Below are positions 18,739 to 26,367 of a DNA stretch of 36,180 nt, one piece after another. Below the pieces are notes generated by a model. It did not search any database. It was not told the DNA's origin and worked only from the letters and a program-made list of their open reading frames with translations. The stretch covers positions 1 to 36,180 of the forward strand of contig CAMLSA010000023.1 of the NCBI GenBank assembly GCA_946482655.1, written 5' to 3'. The position numbers and the translations under genes were made by a program. The stretch's first letter is position 1. Every line of letters starts with the position of its first letter. The stretch is from an uncultured Sphingomonas sp. Lineage in GTDB: Bacteria > Pseudomonadota > Alphaproteobacteria > Sphingomonadales > Sphingomonadaceae.

Positions 18739-19038
18739 GTTCGCCTATTCCTTCATTTGGCCGATCGCTAACGCCGTGCCGATCACGGACGCCCCTCCGG
18801 CTTTCTTCCAAAATGAGCGGGGGCGGAGAACGAGTCTCCACCCCGACCGCGGCGGCCTATGGCGGATTCCGGTGGGGAACGCAAGCGCCGCGCGGCCGGT
18901 GGAGCCGCCGGTGGCGATGCGACACGGAAGCTGGCCCGCCACCCGTTGCCCTTCGGTCGACTGGAAGGCTAGGCCTTTCCGCTTGCCTCGGCACCCGCTC
19001 TTTCCTAGTGGCGCACCCCATATCACAGGGAGCTCCCG
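18739..19038. other. Divergent intergenic region, rpsF / fabD
   Basis: 300 bases without a gene. Near rpsF, in its likely leader, a perfect CCGTG-N5-CACGG hairpin (18774-18788) is flanked by two copies of GCCGATC. This could belong to an S6:S18-type autoregulatory leader, but I cannot match the known CCG-bulge motif. Near fabD, GGGAG at 19028-19032 is its ribosome binding site, and TTGCCT (18983-18988) with TAGTGG (19006-19011), 17 bases apart, is a weak promoter candidate. Nothing else recognisable. Confidence 0.5.
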
Positions 19039-19974
19039 ATGCGCGCATTCATCTTCCCCGGACAGGGCAGCCAGGCTGTCGGCATGGGCCGCGCGCTGGC
19101 CGATGCGAGCACCGTCGCGCGCGAGGTGTTCCAGGAGGTCGACGACGCGCTGGAGCAGAATCTGTTCCGGCTGATGGTCGAAGGGCCGTCGGACGAGCTG
19201 ATGCTCACCGAAAATGCCCAGCCCGCGATCATGGCCAACGCGATCGCGACGTGGCGCGTGCTCCAGAAGGAGGGCGGGATCAGTCTCGCCGACAAAGCCG
19301 CATTCGTCGCCGGCCACAGCCTCGGCGAATATAGCGCCTTATGTGCCGCCGAGGCGATCGATCTCGCCACCACCGCCCGGCTGCTCAAGCTGCGCGGCCG
19401 GTCGATGCAGGCGGCGGTACCGGTCGGCGTCGGCGCGATGGCGGTGTTCCTCGGGCTCGATTTCGAGGCTGCCCGCACGGTCGCCGAGGAAGCCGGGCAG
19501 GGCGAGATCTGCGAGGCGGCCAATGACAACAGCAACCGCCAGGTGGTGGTGTCGGGCCATAAGGGCGCGGTCGAGCGCGCGATCGAGATCGCCAAGGGAA
19601 GGGGAGCCAAGCGCGCCCTGCTGTTGCCGGTCTCGGCGCCCTTCCACTGCTCGCTGATGCAGCCCGCCGCCGAAGCCATGGCCGAGGCGCTCGGCAAGAC
19701 CGCGGTGCAGAGCCCGCTGGTGCCGGTCTACGCCAATGTCTCCGCCGCGCCGGCCGTCGCCCCGCAGGATATCGTCAAGCTGCTCGTCCAGCAGGTTACC
19801 GGTACCGTCCGCTGGCGGGAGAGCGTCGCGGCCATGGCCGCCGCGGGCATCGAGCAGTTCGTCGAGTTCGGCGGCAAGGTGGTGGGGCCGATGGTCAAGG
19901 ACATCACCGATCAGGCAACTGCGACCAGCGTCGTCAGCATGGCCGATATCGAGGCGGCTGCGGCGAGCCTTTGA
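19039..19974 (+). CDS. fabD: Malonyl-CoA:ACP transacylase FabD
   Basis: Transfers malonyl from CoA to acyl carrier protein, supplying chain-extender units for fatty acid synthesis. It is 311 aa. The oxyanion loop is FPGQGSQ (6-12), the nucleophile is S94 in GHSLGEYSAL, the catalytic histidine is H203 in SAPFHCSLM, and Q61 in ENAQPAIM aligns with the conserved Gln. The Arg that binds the malonyl carboxylate is expected within LLKLRGRSMQ (R119 or R121). Full length and cytosolic. It is the first gene of a fabD-fabG-acpP-fabF-mltG run. A REP-like hairpin sits between it and fabG. Confidence 0.97.
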   Translation: MRAFIFPGQGSQAVGMGRALADASTVAREVFQEVDDALEQNLFRLMVEGPSDELMLTENAQPAIMANAIATWRVLQKEGGISLADKAAFVAGHSLGEYSALCAAEAIDLATTARLLKLRGRSMQAAVPVGVGAMAVFLGLDFEAARTVAEEAGQGEICEAANDNSNRQVVVSGHKGAVERAIEIAKGRGAKRALLLPVSAPFHCSLMQPAAEAMAEALGKTAVQSPLVPVYANVSAAPAVAPQDIVKLLVQQVTGTVRWRESVAAMAAAGIEQFVEFGGKVVGPMVKDITDQATATSVVSMADIEAAAASL

Positions 19975-19983
19975 GTTTAAGAC

Positions 19984-20006
19984 TCATCCCGGCGAAAGCT
20001 GGATGA
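19984..20006. repeat. REP-like palindrome with GAAA loop
   Basis: A 23-base element starting TCATCCCGGC, then the tetraloop GAAA, then GCTGGATGA. Nine pairs form, with one bulged C. It resembles the short palindromes of type CATCCCGGC-GAAA-GCCGGGATG that are scattered between genes in many alphaproteobacterial genomes, here one base shorter on the right arm. It lies ten bases after the fabD stop. Confidence 0.45.
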
Positions 20007-20029
20007 CGAACAGGGAAGGGTGAGTAGGC

Positions 20030-20770
20030 ATGTTCGACCTTACAGGCATGACCGCTTTGGTCACCGGCGCTTCGGGCGGGATTGGTTCAGCGATCGCCAG
20101 GGGGCTCGTGGGGCAAGGCGCGAAGGTGGCGCTGTCGGGCACGCGTGAGGACGCGCTAAGGGCGGTCGCGGCGGGGATCGGGGGCGACACGGTGGTCGTC
20201 CCTTGCAACCTCGGGGATGCCGAAGCCGTGGACGGCCTGATCCCCCGCGCGGTCGAGGCGCTCGGCGGCAAGATTGACATATTGGTCAACAATGCCGGCG
20301 TTACCCGCGACAATCTTGTGATGCGGATGAAGGACGAGGAATGGGATCAGGTGATCTCGGTCAACCTCGAGGCCCCCTTCCGCCTGATCCGCGCCGCTAC
20401 CAAGCCGATGATGAAGGCGCGGTTCGGCCGGGTCATCACCATCACCTCGATCGTCGGCACGACCGGCAATCCTGGCCAGGCGAACTACGCCGCGTCGAAG
20501 GCCGGGCTCACCGGCATGTCCAAGGCGTTGGCGCAGGAACTGGCGAGCCGCAACATAACGGTGAATTGCGTGGCGCCGGGCTTCATCTCCTCGGCGATGA
20601 CCGACGTTCTTCCCGATGCGCAAAAGGAAGCGTTGCTCGTCAAGATTCCGGCTGGAAAGCTGGGCGAAGGAGACGATATCGCAGCTGCCGTCGTCTACCT
20701 GGCCAGTCGTGAGGCCTCCTATGTCACCGGTCAGACGCTGCACGTCAACGGCGGGATGGCGATGATCTAG
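20030..20770 (+). CDS. fabG: 3-oxoacyl-ACP reductase FabG
   Basis: NADPH-dependent reduction of 3-oxoacyl-ACP to 3-hydroxyacyl-ACP. It is 246 aa, a classical short-chain dehydrogenase: cofactor loop TGASGGIG (12-19), NNAG (87-90), and the tetrad N112, S140, Y153 and K157 (ITSIVG, NYAASKAG). The C-terminal GQTLHVNGGMAMI ending is typical of FabG. The ribosome binding site AGGGAAGGG lies just ahead of the ATG. Its position between fabD and acpP supports FabG rather than another dehydrogenase. Confidence 0.97.
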   Translation: MFDLTGMTALVTGASGGIGSAIARGLVGQGAKVALSGTREDALRAVAAGIGGDTVVVPCNLGDAEAVDGLIPRAVEALGGKIDILVNNAGVTRDNLVMRMKDEEWDQVISVNLEAPFRLIRAATKPMMKARFGRVITITSIVGTTGNPGQANYAASKAGLTGMSKALAQELASRNITVNCVAPGFISSAMTDVLPDAQKEALLVKIPAGKLGEGDDIAAAVVYLASREASYVTGQTLHVNGGMAMI

Positions 20771-20810
20771 GCGAGGCCGGCTTTGACCTTCGCGATCAAA
20801 TCCTCACCAG

Positions 20811-20825
20811 GACGTGGCACACGTC
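20811..20825. promoter_or_regulatory. Perfect palindrome upstream of acpP
   Basis: GACGTG-GCA-CACGTC, 6-bp arms in the 127-base fabG-acpP gap. No T tract follows. A TTGCAA at 20838-20843 downstream may be a -35 box, in which case the dyad would lie just upstream of an acpP promoter. Role unknown: operator or short hairpin. Confidence 0.35.
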
Positions 20826-20897
20826 ATCAAAGCATGCTTGCAAGCCTTGTCGGCCCTCGTTAGGGCAGGCGAAGAGACCCTAAGGAAGGTTTAGAAC

Positions 20898-21134
20898 ATG
20901 AGCGAGACCGCCGAGCGCGTTAAGAAGATCGTTGTCGAGCATTTGGGCGTCGAGGCCGAAAAGGTCACCGAGGAAGCCAGTTTCATCGACGATCTCGGCG
21001 CGGACAGCCTCGACATCGTCGAGCTGGTGATGGCCTTCGAAGAAGAATTCGGCGTCGAAATTCCGGATGACGCCGCCGAGAAGATCGCGACCGTCAAGGA
21101 CGCCATCAACTATATTGAAAGCCACAAGGGCTGA
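20898..21134 (+). CDS. acpP: Acyl carrier protein
   Basis: Carries growing acyl chains on a 4'-phosphopantetheine arm. It is 78 aa and very acidic. S37 in [10 protein letters not shown] is the attachment site (DSL motif), followed by the recognition helix [17 protein letters not shown]. The ribosome binding site AAGGAAGG lies nine bases before the ATG, consistent with high expression. It lies between fabG and fabF, with a long hairpin separating it from fabF. Confidence 0.98.
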   Translation: MSETAERVKKIVVEHLGVEAEKVTEEASFIDDLGADSLDIVELVMAFEEEFGVEIPDDAAEKIATVKDAINYIESHKG

Positions 21135-21191
21135 TCGTTCCGCCCACCGGCCGATGATCGACCGGGGCAGGTGACAGAGCCGAGGCATTTC

Positions 21192-21236
21192 AGCGGCTCC
21201 CCGACCCCGGATTATCCGATGGGACGGGGGGCCGCT
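21192..21236 (+). terminator. Long hairpin between acpP and fabF (partial terminator or attenuator)
   Basis: AGCGGCTCCCC (21192-21202) pairs with GGGGGGCCGCT (21226-21236): 11 pairs with one G-U, around a 23-base loop. Only TT follows, so termination would be incomplete or Rho-assisted. It could also protect the acpP transcript from 3' decay. It ends 32 bases before the fabF start. Confidence 0.5.
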
Positions 21237-21268
21237 TTGCCGTTCGAGACGAAATGCAGGAGAATGCC

Positions 21269-22534
21269 ATGCGCCGCGTGGTCGTAACCGGATTGGGTCT
21301 TGTCACGCCGTTGGGCGCGGACGTCGAGACCGCATGGGCCAATATCCTCGCGAGCAAGTCCGGCGCGGGGAGGATAACCCGCTTCGATACCACCGATCAT
21401 GCCTGCCTGATCGCGTGCGAGGTGAAGCCCGCCGATCACCCCTATGGTTTCGATCCGAACAAGCGGGTCGATCACAAGGTCCAGCGCCAGGTCGACCCCT
21501 TCATCATCTACGGTATCGATGCCGCCGGCCAGGCGCTCGAGGATGCCGGGCTGACCGAATTGACCGAGGAGCAGAGCTACCGCGCCGGCCTGTCGATTGG
21601 ATCGGGCATTGGCGGGCTTCCCGGCATCGCCAGCGAATCGATCGTCTGCGAGACCAAGGGACCACGCCGGGTATCCCCGCATTTCGTCCATGGCCGGCTG
21701 ATCAACCTGATCTCGGGCCAGGTCTCGATCAAATACGGGCTGCGCGGGCCGAACCATGCAGTGGTCACAGCCTGTTCGACCGGCGCTCATGCGATAGGCG
21801 ACGCCGCGCGGATGATCGCCATGGATGATGCGGACATCATGCTCGCGGGCGGCGCGGAGGGTGCGATCTGCCCGCTTGGCATCGCCGGTTTCGCCCAGGC
21901 GCGGGCGCTCTCGACCAATTTCAACGACGAACCTGAACGTGCCTCGCGGCCCTATGACAAGGCGCGCGACGGCTTCGTGATGGGGGAGGGAGCGGGCATC
22001 GTCGTGCTCGAGGAATATGAGCATGCCAAGGCGCGTGGCGCGAAGATCTATGCCGAGGTGATCGGCTATGGCCTGTCGGGAGACGCCTATCATGTCACGG
22101 CGCCGCATCCCGAGGGTTCGGGCGCTTACCGCTCGATGGCGATGGCTCTCAAGAAGTCCGGGCTGGAGCCGTCGGACATCGACTATATCAATGCGCATGG
22201 CACCTCCACCCCGCTCGGCGACGAGCTCGAGGCGGGAGCGGTTCGCCGCCTGTTCGGGGATGCGCTCAAGACCGTGTCGATGAGTTCCACCAAATCGGCG
22301 ATCGGCCATCTGCTCGGCGGCGCTGGTGCGGTTGAATCGATCTTCTGCATCCTCGCCATGCGCGACCAGATCGTGCCGCCGACGCTCAACCTCGAGGATC
22401 CGAGCGAGGGGCTCGAGGATTTCGATCTGGTTCCGCTCGTCGCCAAGAAGCGCAAGGTCAGGGCCGTGCTCAACAACAGCTTCGGGTTCGGCGGCACCAA
22501 CGCCAGCCTGATCATGCGCGCAGTCGAGGATTGA
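21269..22534 (+). CDS. fabF: 3-oxoacyl-ACP synthase II FabF
   Basis: Condenses acyl-ACP with malonyl-ACP to elongate fatty acids. It is 421 aa from the ATG at 21269, chosen over an in-frame ATG at 21254 because AGGAGA (21258-21263) lies between them and the protein then begins MRRVVVTGLGLVTPLG as in the family. The Cys-His-His triad is C169 (TACSTGAH), H310 (NAHGTSTPLGD) and H347 (AIGHLLGGAG). NNSFGFGGTNAS near the C-terminus is the usual ending. Cytosolic. mltG begins about 20 bases downstream. Confidence 0.97.
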   Translation: MRRVVVTGLGLVTPLGADVETAWANILASKSGAGRITRFDTTDHACLIACEVKPADHPYGFDPNKRVDHKVQRQVDPFIIYGIDAAGQALEDAGLTELTEEQSYRAGLSIGSGIGGLPGIASESIVCETKGPRRVSPHFVHGRLINLISGQVSIKYGLRGPNHAVVTACSTGAHAIGDAARMIAMDDADIMLAGGAEGAICPLGIAGFAQARALSTNFNDEPERASRPYDKARDGFVMGEGAGIVVLEEYEHAKARGAKIYAEVIGYGLSGDAYHVTAPHPEGSGAYRSMAMALKKSGLEPSDIDYINAHGTSTPLGDELEAGAVRRLFGDALKTVSMSSTKSAIGHLLGGAGAVESIFCILAMRDQIVPPTLNLEDPSEGLEDFDLVPLVAKKRKVRAVLNNSFGFGGTNASLIMRAVED

Positions 22535-22554
22535 GGCGGCGCCGGAAGCCTTCG

Positions 22555-23526
22555 GTGACCCGCCGTCTGATCGCGCTGGTCCTGGTTCTCGCACTGATCG
22601 CAGGCGGTGCCGCGGCGTGGATTTCGCGCGACTGGTGGGGAGCAGGGCCGCTCGACAAGCAGATCAGCGTGACCGTGGCGAAGGGCGATACGCTCGCTTC
22701 GGCGGCGCGGACGCTCGAAAAGGCGGGGGCGATCCGCTCGACCACCAATTTCCTGCGTTTCGCGCGGCGCTTCGGGCCGGACGAACCGATCCGCGCGGGC
22801 GAGTTCAAGATTCCCCCGCGCGCCAGCGGTGCCCAGATTCTCGACATTCTCCAGCACGGCAAGCCGGTCCAGCATCTGGTGACGATTCCCGAAGGCATGC
22901 CGTCGATCCTGGTCTATGAGCGACTGATGGCAGAGCCCGAACTCACCGGCAGGATCGATATTCCCGCCGAAGGATCGGTGCTGCCCGACAGTTACAGCTA
23001 TGAGAAGGGCGAGCCTCGCGCCGCCGTGCTGGCGCGAATGCAGACCGCGATGCGGGCCGCGCTCGACGAGGCATGGGCCGCGCGCAAGCCGACGACGGTG
23101 GTGAGCAACAAGCGCGAGGCGCTGATCCTCGCCTCGATCGTCGAGAAGGAAACCGCAGTCCCCGCCGAACGGACGACGGTCGCGGCGGTCTATTCGAACC
23201 GGATCCGCAAGGGCATGAAGCTTCAGGCCGATCCGACAGTGATCTATCCGATCACCAAGGGCAAACCCTTAGGCCGCCGGATCAGACGGTCCGAGCTCAA
23301 CGCGGTGAACGGCTACAACACCTATGCCTCGCCCGGGTTGCCCCAGGGGCCTATAGCCAATCCGAGCCGCGCATCGATCGAGGCCGTGCTCGATCCCGCG
23401 AAAAGCGAGGCGCTGTATTTCGTCGCGAACGGCAGGGGCGGGCACATCTTCGCCAACACTCTCGCCGAGCATGATGCCAATGTGCAGCGCTTCTACGCGA
23501 TCCGCCGCGCCAGGGGCGAGATGTAG
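22555..23526 (+). CDS. mltG: Endolytic murein transglycosylase MltG
   Basis: An inner-membrane lytic transglycosylase that cuts nascent glycan strands, probably as a synthesis terminator. It is 323 aa from the GTG at 22555, which has GGAAG six bases upstream; a TTG at 22531 overlapping the fabF stop would add eight basic residues and is possible. One N-terminal membrane helix (about 4-23) is followed by a LysM-like subdomain (VAKGDTLASAARTLEKAG) and the YceG domain. The catalytic Glu is E197 in ASIVEKETA. The NTYASPGLPQGPIANPS segment is the family signature. Coupling with fatty acid genes is common in proteobacteria (fabF-pabC-mltG in E. coli; pabC is absent here). Confidence 0.94.
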   Translation: MTRRLIALVLVLALIAGGAAAWISRDWWGAGPLDKQISVTVAKGDTLASAARTLEKAGAIRSTTNFLRFARRFGPDEPIRAGEFKIPPRASGAQILDILQHGKPVQHLVTIPEGMPSILVYERLMAEPELTGRIDIPAEGSVLPDSYSYEKGEPRAAVLARMQTAMRAALDEAWAARKPTTVVSNKREALILASIVEKETAVPAERTTVAAVYSNRIRKGMKLQADPTVIYPITKGKPLGRRIRRSELNAVNGYNTYASPGLPQGPIANPSRASIEAVLDPAKSEALYFVANGRGGHIFANTLAEHDANVQRFYAIRRARGEM

Positions 23527-23601
23527 GCGCCGCCTGGCGGATAGCTCGGCACAGCCTTCCCTGCGTCACCGGATGGCCAGCCTACATCGTCGACGACGTT
23601 G

Positions 23602-24018
23602 CTATCCCAGCCAGCCCTGGGCCTTGGCGGCGCAGGCGAAGGCGATCTGGCCGAGCGCGACCATCGCGATGAAGGCCGGAAAGGCCGCGGTGGATGCGCC
23701 GAACTTGGACGCTCCCTTGAAGACCACGAAGAACCAGCCGAACTGAACGATGATGCCGACCAGCGAGGCGATGAACAGCGGACCGGCCGTGAGGCTCCTG
23801 AACAGCAGCGCGACGCCTCCGAGCAGGCCCGCGCCCACCGCGACGACATAGGCGACTTTCGCGAAAGCGGGCATTTCGGTCCAGGCCTGGCGCTGGTCCT
23901 CGTCCAACTGGCCGAGCTTTTCGGGAGTGGCGGTCATCTGGCTGTAGCAGGCGGCGCAGCCGACTATGTTCCAGATCAGCAGGATAGCCGAAACGACCCA
24001 ATACCAGACAGGAACCAT
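23602..24018 (-). CDS. Small four-helix membrane protein of unknown function
   Basis: 138 aa with four predicted membrane helices at about 3-25, 52-73, 77-98 and 108-132. A cytoplasmic or periplasmic loop between helices 1 and 2 contains MTATPEKLGQLDEDQRQAWTE, and a WNIVGCAACY segment carries two cysteines. Related proteins are frequent in sphingomonads but have no assigned role, and I do not assign one. The ATG at 24018 has a strong GGGGGGAGG ribosome binding site five bases upstream, which is itself trapped in a hairpin. It lies 65 bases downstream of argC on the same strand and could be co-transcribed. Confidence 0.75.
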   Translation of the reverse strand: MVPVWYWVVSAILLIWNIVGCAACYSQMTATPEKLGQLDEDQRQAWTEMPAFAKVAYVVAVGAGLLGGVALLFRSLTAGPLFIASLVGIIVQFGWFFVVFKGASKFGASTAAFPAFIAMVALGQIAFACAAKAQGWLG

Positions 24019-24023
24019 CGCGA

Positions 24024-24051
24024 CCTCCCCCCAATCGCCAATCTGGGGAGG
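24024..24051 (-). promoter_or_regulatory. Hairpin sequestering the ribosome binding site of the membrane protein gene
   Basis: On the minus strand CCTCCCC (24051-24045) can pair perfectly with GGGGAGG (24030-24024), which is the Shine-Dalgarno element of the gene starting at 24018. Seven GC-rich pairs close a 14-base loop containing a direct repeat (GATTGGcGATTGG). When folded, the SD is fully paired. It could instead be the remains of an argC terminator, but there is no T tract. Confidence 0.5.
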
Positions 24052-24083
24052 ATGCGCTGCTTTGCCCGTAATGACAATGCGGT

Positions 24084-25025
24084 TTAGAGGCGCAGGCCCT
24101 CCGTCTCGGGCAAACCCAGGGCGATGTTCAGATTCTGGACGGCCGCCCCGCCGGCTCCCTTGCCGAGATTGTCGAGCGTGGCGACCAGCCGGGCCTGACC
24201 CGCCTTTTCATCGGAATAGACGAACAGGTCGAGCCGATCGGTGCCGGCATTGTCCTCGATCGTCAGCACCGGCGGGTTGTCGTTCGCGACGCGGACGACG
24301 GGGCTGTCCCGATAGGCTCGACCCAGGACCTCACGAATCGCGCCGCCGGTCGGGCGGCCGGGCAGAAGGTGAAGATGCAGCGGTACTTCGACCAGCATGC
24401 CGCGATAGGTCCGCGCGACGGACGGAAAGAAGATCGGCGGATAGGCGAGCCCCGCCCGCTTCTGCATCTCGGGAACATGCTTGTGGCCAAGGCCGAGCGC
24501 ATAGGCGCGAAGCGCCGTCGCGGTAGCGTCGGGCGAGGCGGGGTCCTCGAACATCGCGATCATCGATTTGCCGCCACCCGAATAGCCCGACACCGCGTTA
24601 ACCGACATCGGCGTGTCGGCGGGCAGCAGCCCGGCGCGCACGAGCGGGCGCACCAGCGCCAGGAAGCCGGTGGGATAGCAGCCGGGATTGGAGATACGGG
24701 TGGATCGTCCGAGCAGCGCAGGCTGACCCGGCTCGAGCTCGGCAAAGCCGAAGGCCCAGTCGGGGGCGGTACGATGCGCCGTGGACGCGTCGATCACCCG
24801 GACTCTAGGGTTGTCGATCAAGGACACCGCTTCGCGCGCCGCCTCGTCGGGCAGGCACAGGATCACCGCGTCGGCGGCATTGAGCGCCTCTGCGCGGGCG
24901 GCCGCGTCCTTGCGCCGCTCTTCTGGAATCGCGATCAGTTCGATGTCGCTACGGCCGTCGAGCCGATCGCGGATCTCCAGGCCCGTGGTGCCGGCGGCAC
25001 CGTCTATGAAGACCTTGGCGGTCAT
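24084..25025 (-). CDS. argC: N-acetyl-gamma-glutamyl-phosphate reductase ArgC, short type
   Basis: NADPH-dependent reduction of N-acetylglutamyl phosphate to the semialdehyde in arginine synthesis. It is 313 aa, the shorter (type 2) class. The N-terminal Rossmann motif is FIDGAAGTTG (7-16). The catalytic cysteine is C116 in ISNPGCYPTGF. GYSGGGKSMI and GLGHKHVPEM follow in the dimerisation/catalytic domain. The start overlaps the stop of the NlpC/P60 gene (ATGA), implying translational coupling. No other arginine gene is near. Confidence 0.95.
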   Translation of the reverse strand: MTAKVFIDGAAGTTGLEIRDRLDGRSDIELIAIPEERRKDAAARAEALNAADAVILCLPDEAAREAVSLIDNPRVRVIDASTAHRTAPDWAFGFAELEPGQPALLGRSTRISNPGCYPTGFLALVRPLVRAGLLPADTPMSVNAVSGYSGGGKSMIAMFEDPASPDATATALRAYALGLGHKHVPEMQKRAGLAYPPIFFPSVARTYRGMLVEVPLHLHLLPGRPTGGAIREVLGRAYRDSPVVRVANDNPPVLTIEDNAGTDRLDLFVYSDEKAGQARLVATLDNLGKGAGGAAVQNLNIALGLPETEGLRL

Positions 25026-25951
25026 GAGTTTATTCTCCGCCGGCTCAATATCGGCCGGGCATGATTTGGTGCGAGACGGGCCACGATATCGGCAAGGGGC
25101 TCAACGACCACGCTCATCCAATGCGCATTGGCATGGATCAGCCTTGTGTCGTCCACCATCAGCCCGACATGGCCGGGGAAGTTGACGATATCGCCGCGTC
25201 GGAGGCGGGCCTTGTCGGGCAATGGCTCGCCCAGGCTCTCGCGCTGCATATCGGTATCGCGCGGCGACGGCACCCCGGTCGCGGCGAGCGCGATCTGGAC
25301 CAGGCCCGAACAGTCGATCCCGTCGGCCCCCCGCCCGCCCCACAAATAGGGCATGCCGACGAAGCGTTCGGCGACCGCGACGGCGTCCTCCTCGCGCCGT
25401 TCGACCGGTGCGAGGTGACGCTGGTGGATGAAGCCGGCGGCGGTCTCGACAAACGCGTCGCGCGATATGCCTGCCAGTCGCGAACCGAAGGGCAGGGTGC
25501 CGATGGCGGGTGCCTTGATCGACGGACCCGCGAACAGCAGGGCTTCGCGCACCGTGACCTTGTGGGTGGATGGCACGGGCGGTCCCAACCTCTCGGCTGC
25601 AACATAGCCGACATAATGGTCGTGCAGCGAATAGCCCCAGGCCCAGCCGCTGGCGACATCGAGCACCGCGAACTCCTCGCCGGGCAGGAGTTGCGACGCC
25701 GCCTCGGCATCGTCGCCGGCGGCGCTGCGAATCATCGCGCTGCTGGTCGCCATCCGCGCCATCGGCGCGGCATAATGCGGTGCGAACAATGTTCCCGCGA
25801 GCGCCACGTCGGCGATATCGCGGCGGTAGGCGTTGATCCGGGCGTCGAGCGACCGGGTCGGTCCGTCGAGATGGAAGGCGGCCGAAAGCGGACGGCCGCC
25901 CGTGGGGTCAACCGTGCGCCTTCTCGAAATCGATGGATTTTCCGAACGCAT
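25022..25951 (-). CDS. NlpC/P60-family cysteine peptidase with SH3-like domains
   Basis: A probable peptidoglycan-peptide hydrolase (C40 family). It is 309 aa. Two bacterial SH3-like segments at about 70-125 (GDDAEAASQLLPGEEFAVLD) and 130-182 precede the NlpC/P60 domain at about 188-305. The catalytic triad is C214 (GIDCSGLVQ), H261 (FPGHVGLMV) and H273 (HANAH). There is no signal peptide or membrane helix, so it may recycle peptides in the cytoplasm or use another export route. The only in-frame ATG giving the whole domain is at 25951, 44 bases inside the 3' end of the MarR gene. No SD is visible there, so coupling to MarR translation is likely. Its stop overlaps the argC start. Confidence 0.86.
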   Translation of the reverse strand: MRSENPSISRRRTVDPTGGRPLSAAFHLDGPTRSLDARINAYRRDIADVALAGTLFAPHYAAPMARMATSSAMIRSAAGDDAEAASQLLPGEEFAVLDVASGWAWGYSLHDHYVGYVAAERLGPPVPSTHKVTVREALLFAGPSIKAPAIGTLPFGSRLAGISRDAFVETAAGFIHQRHLAPVERREEDAVAVAERFVGMPYLWGGRGADGIDCSGLVQIALAATGVPSPRDTDMQRESLGEPLPDKARLRRGDIVNFPGHVGLMVDDTRLIHANAHWMSVVVEPLADIVARLAPNHARPILSRRRINS

Positions 25952-26237
25952 CGAGGAAGGCGGCCCCTTTTTCGGTCTTGGCTACGAATATGTTGCGACG
26001 GTCATTATCGTCGCGCTCCCGGCGCAGATAGCCGAGCGACCCCAAAGTATTCAAGGCGCGCGTGATCACCGGTTTGGAGACGCCAAGCTGCGAGGCGAGA
26101 CTGCGCACCGTGTGGGGGCCCGGCGTGATATAGCTGATCAGCAACAGGGCCATTTGACGGTTGGTAAGATCGGGTTGCCCCGAGCGGACATAGGAAACCA
26201 GGGCTCGCATCCACTGGGAGAGCTGAGAGTCGGCCAT
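25908..26237 (-). CDS. MarR-family transcriptional regulator
   Basis: A 109-residue winged-helix protein. NRQMALLLISYITPGPHTVRSLASQLGVSK is the helix run leading into the HTH, PVITRALNTLGSLGYLRRERD the recognition helix, and DDNDRRNIFVAKTEKG the wing with the conserved DxR. It is short for MarR (usually about 140), with brief dimerisation helices. It is first gene of an overlapping minus-strand unit with the NlpC/P60 gene and argC. A CAGGAG-N6-CTCCTG dyad lies 30 bases upstream. The ligand is unknown. Confidence 0.87.
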   Translation of the reverse strand: MADSQLSQWMRALVSYVRSGQPDLTNRQMALLLISYITPGPHTVRSLASQLGVSKPVITRALNTLGSLGYLRRERDDNDRRNIFVAKTEKGAAFLDAFGKSIDFEKAHG

Positions 26238-26266
26238 TACACGCGCCCTTCACAAGAAACTATTTC

Positions 26267-26284
26267 CAGGAGCGGTTACTCCTG
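26267..26284. promoter_or_regulatory. Candidate MarR operator
   Basis: CAGGAG (26267-26272), CGGTTA, CTCCTG (26279-26284): a perfect dyad of 18 bases, the usual size of a MarR-dimer site, placed 30 bases upstream of the MarR ATG. It could also be read as a hairpin in the leader. Confidence 0.4.
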
Positions 26285-26350
26285 ATGTGAGAACACGCAC
26301 GACCCCATTTCGTTTCACTGGGCGATATGTTTCGGCGAATTTCGTCGCTG

Positions 26351-26366
26351 AAAACCGGCAACCGGT
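26351..26366 (-). terminator. Short intrinsic terminator after leucyl aminopeptidase
   Basis: On the minus strand, one base after the TGA stop, ACCGG-TTG-CCGGT forms a 5-bp hairpin followed by T residues (complement of the AAAA at 26351-26354). The stem is short, but position and T run fit. Confidence 0.5.
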
Positions 26367-26367
26367 C

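Noticed and set aside
18739..18800. A firm S6:S18 autoregulatory leader before rpsF
   Set aside because: A hairpin is present, but the CCG-bulge arrangement of the described motif could not be recognised.
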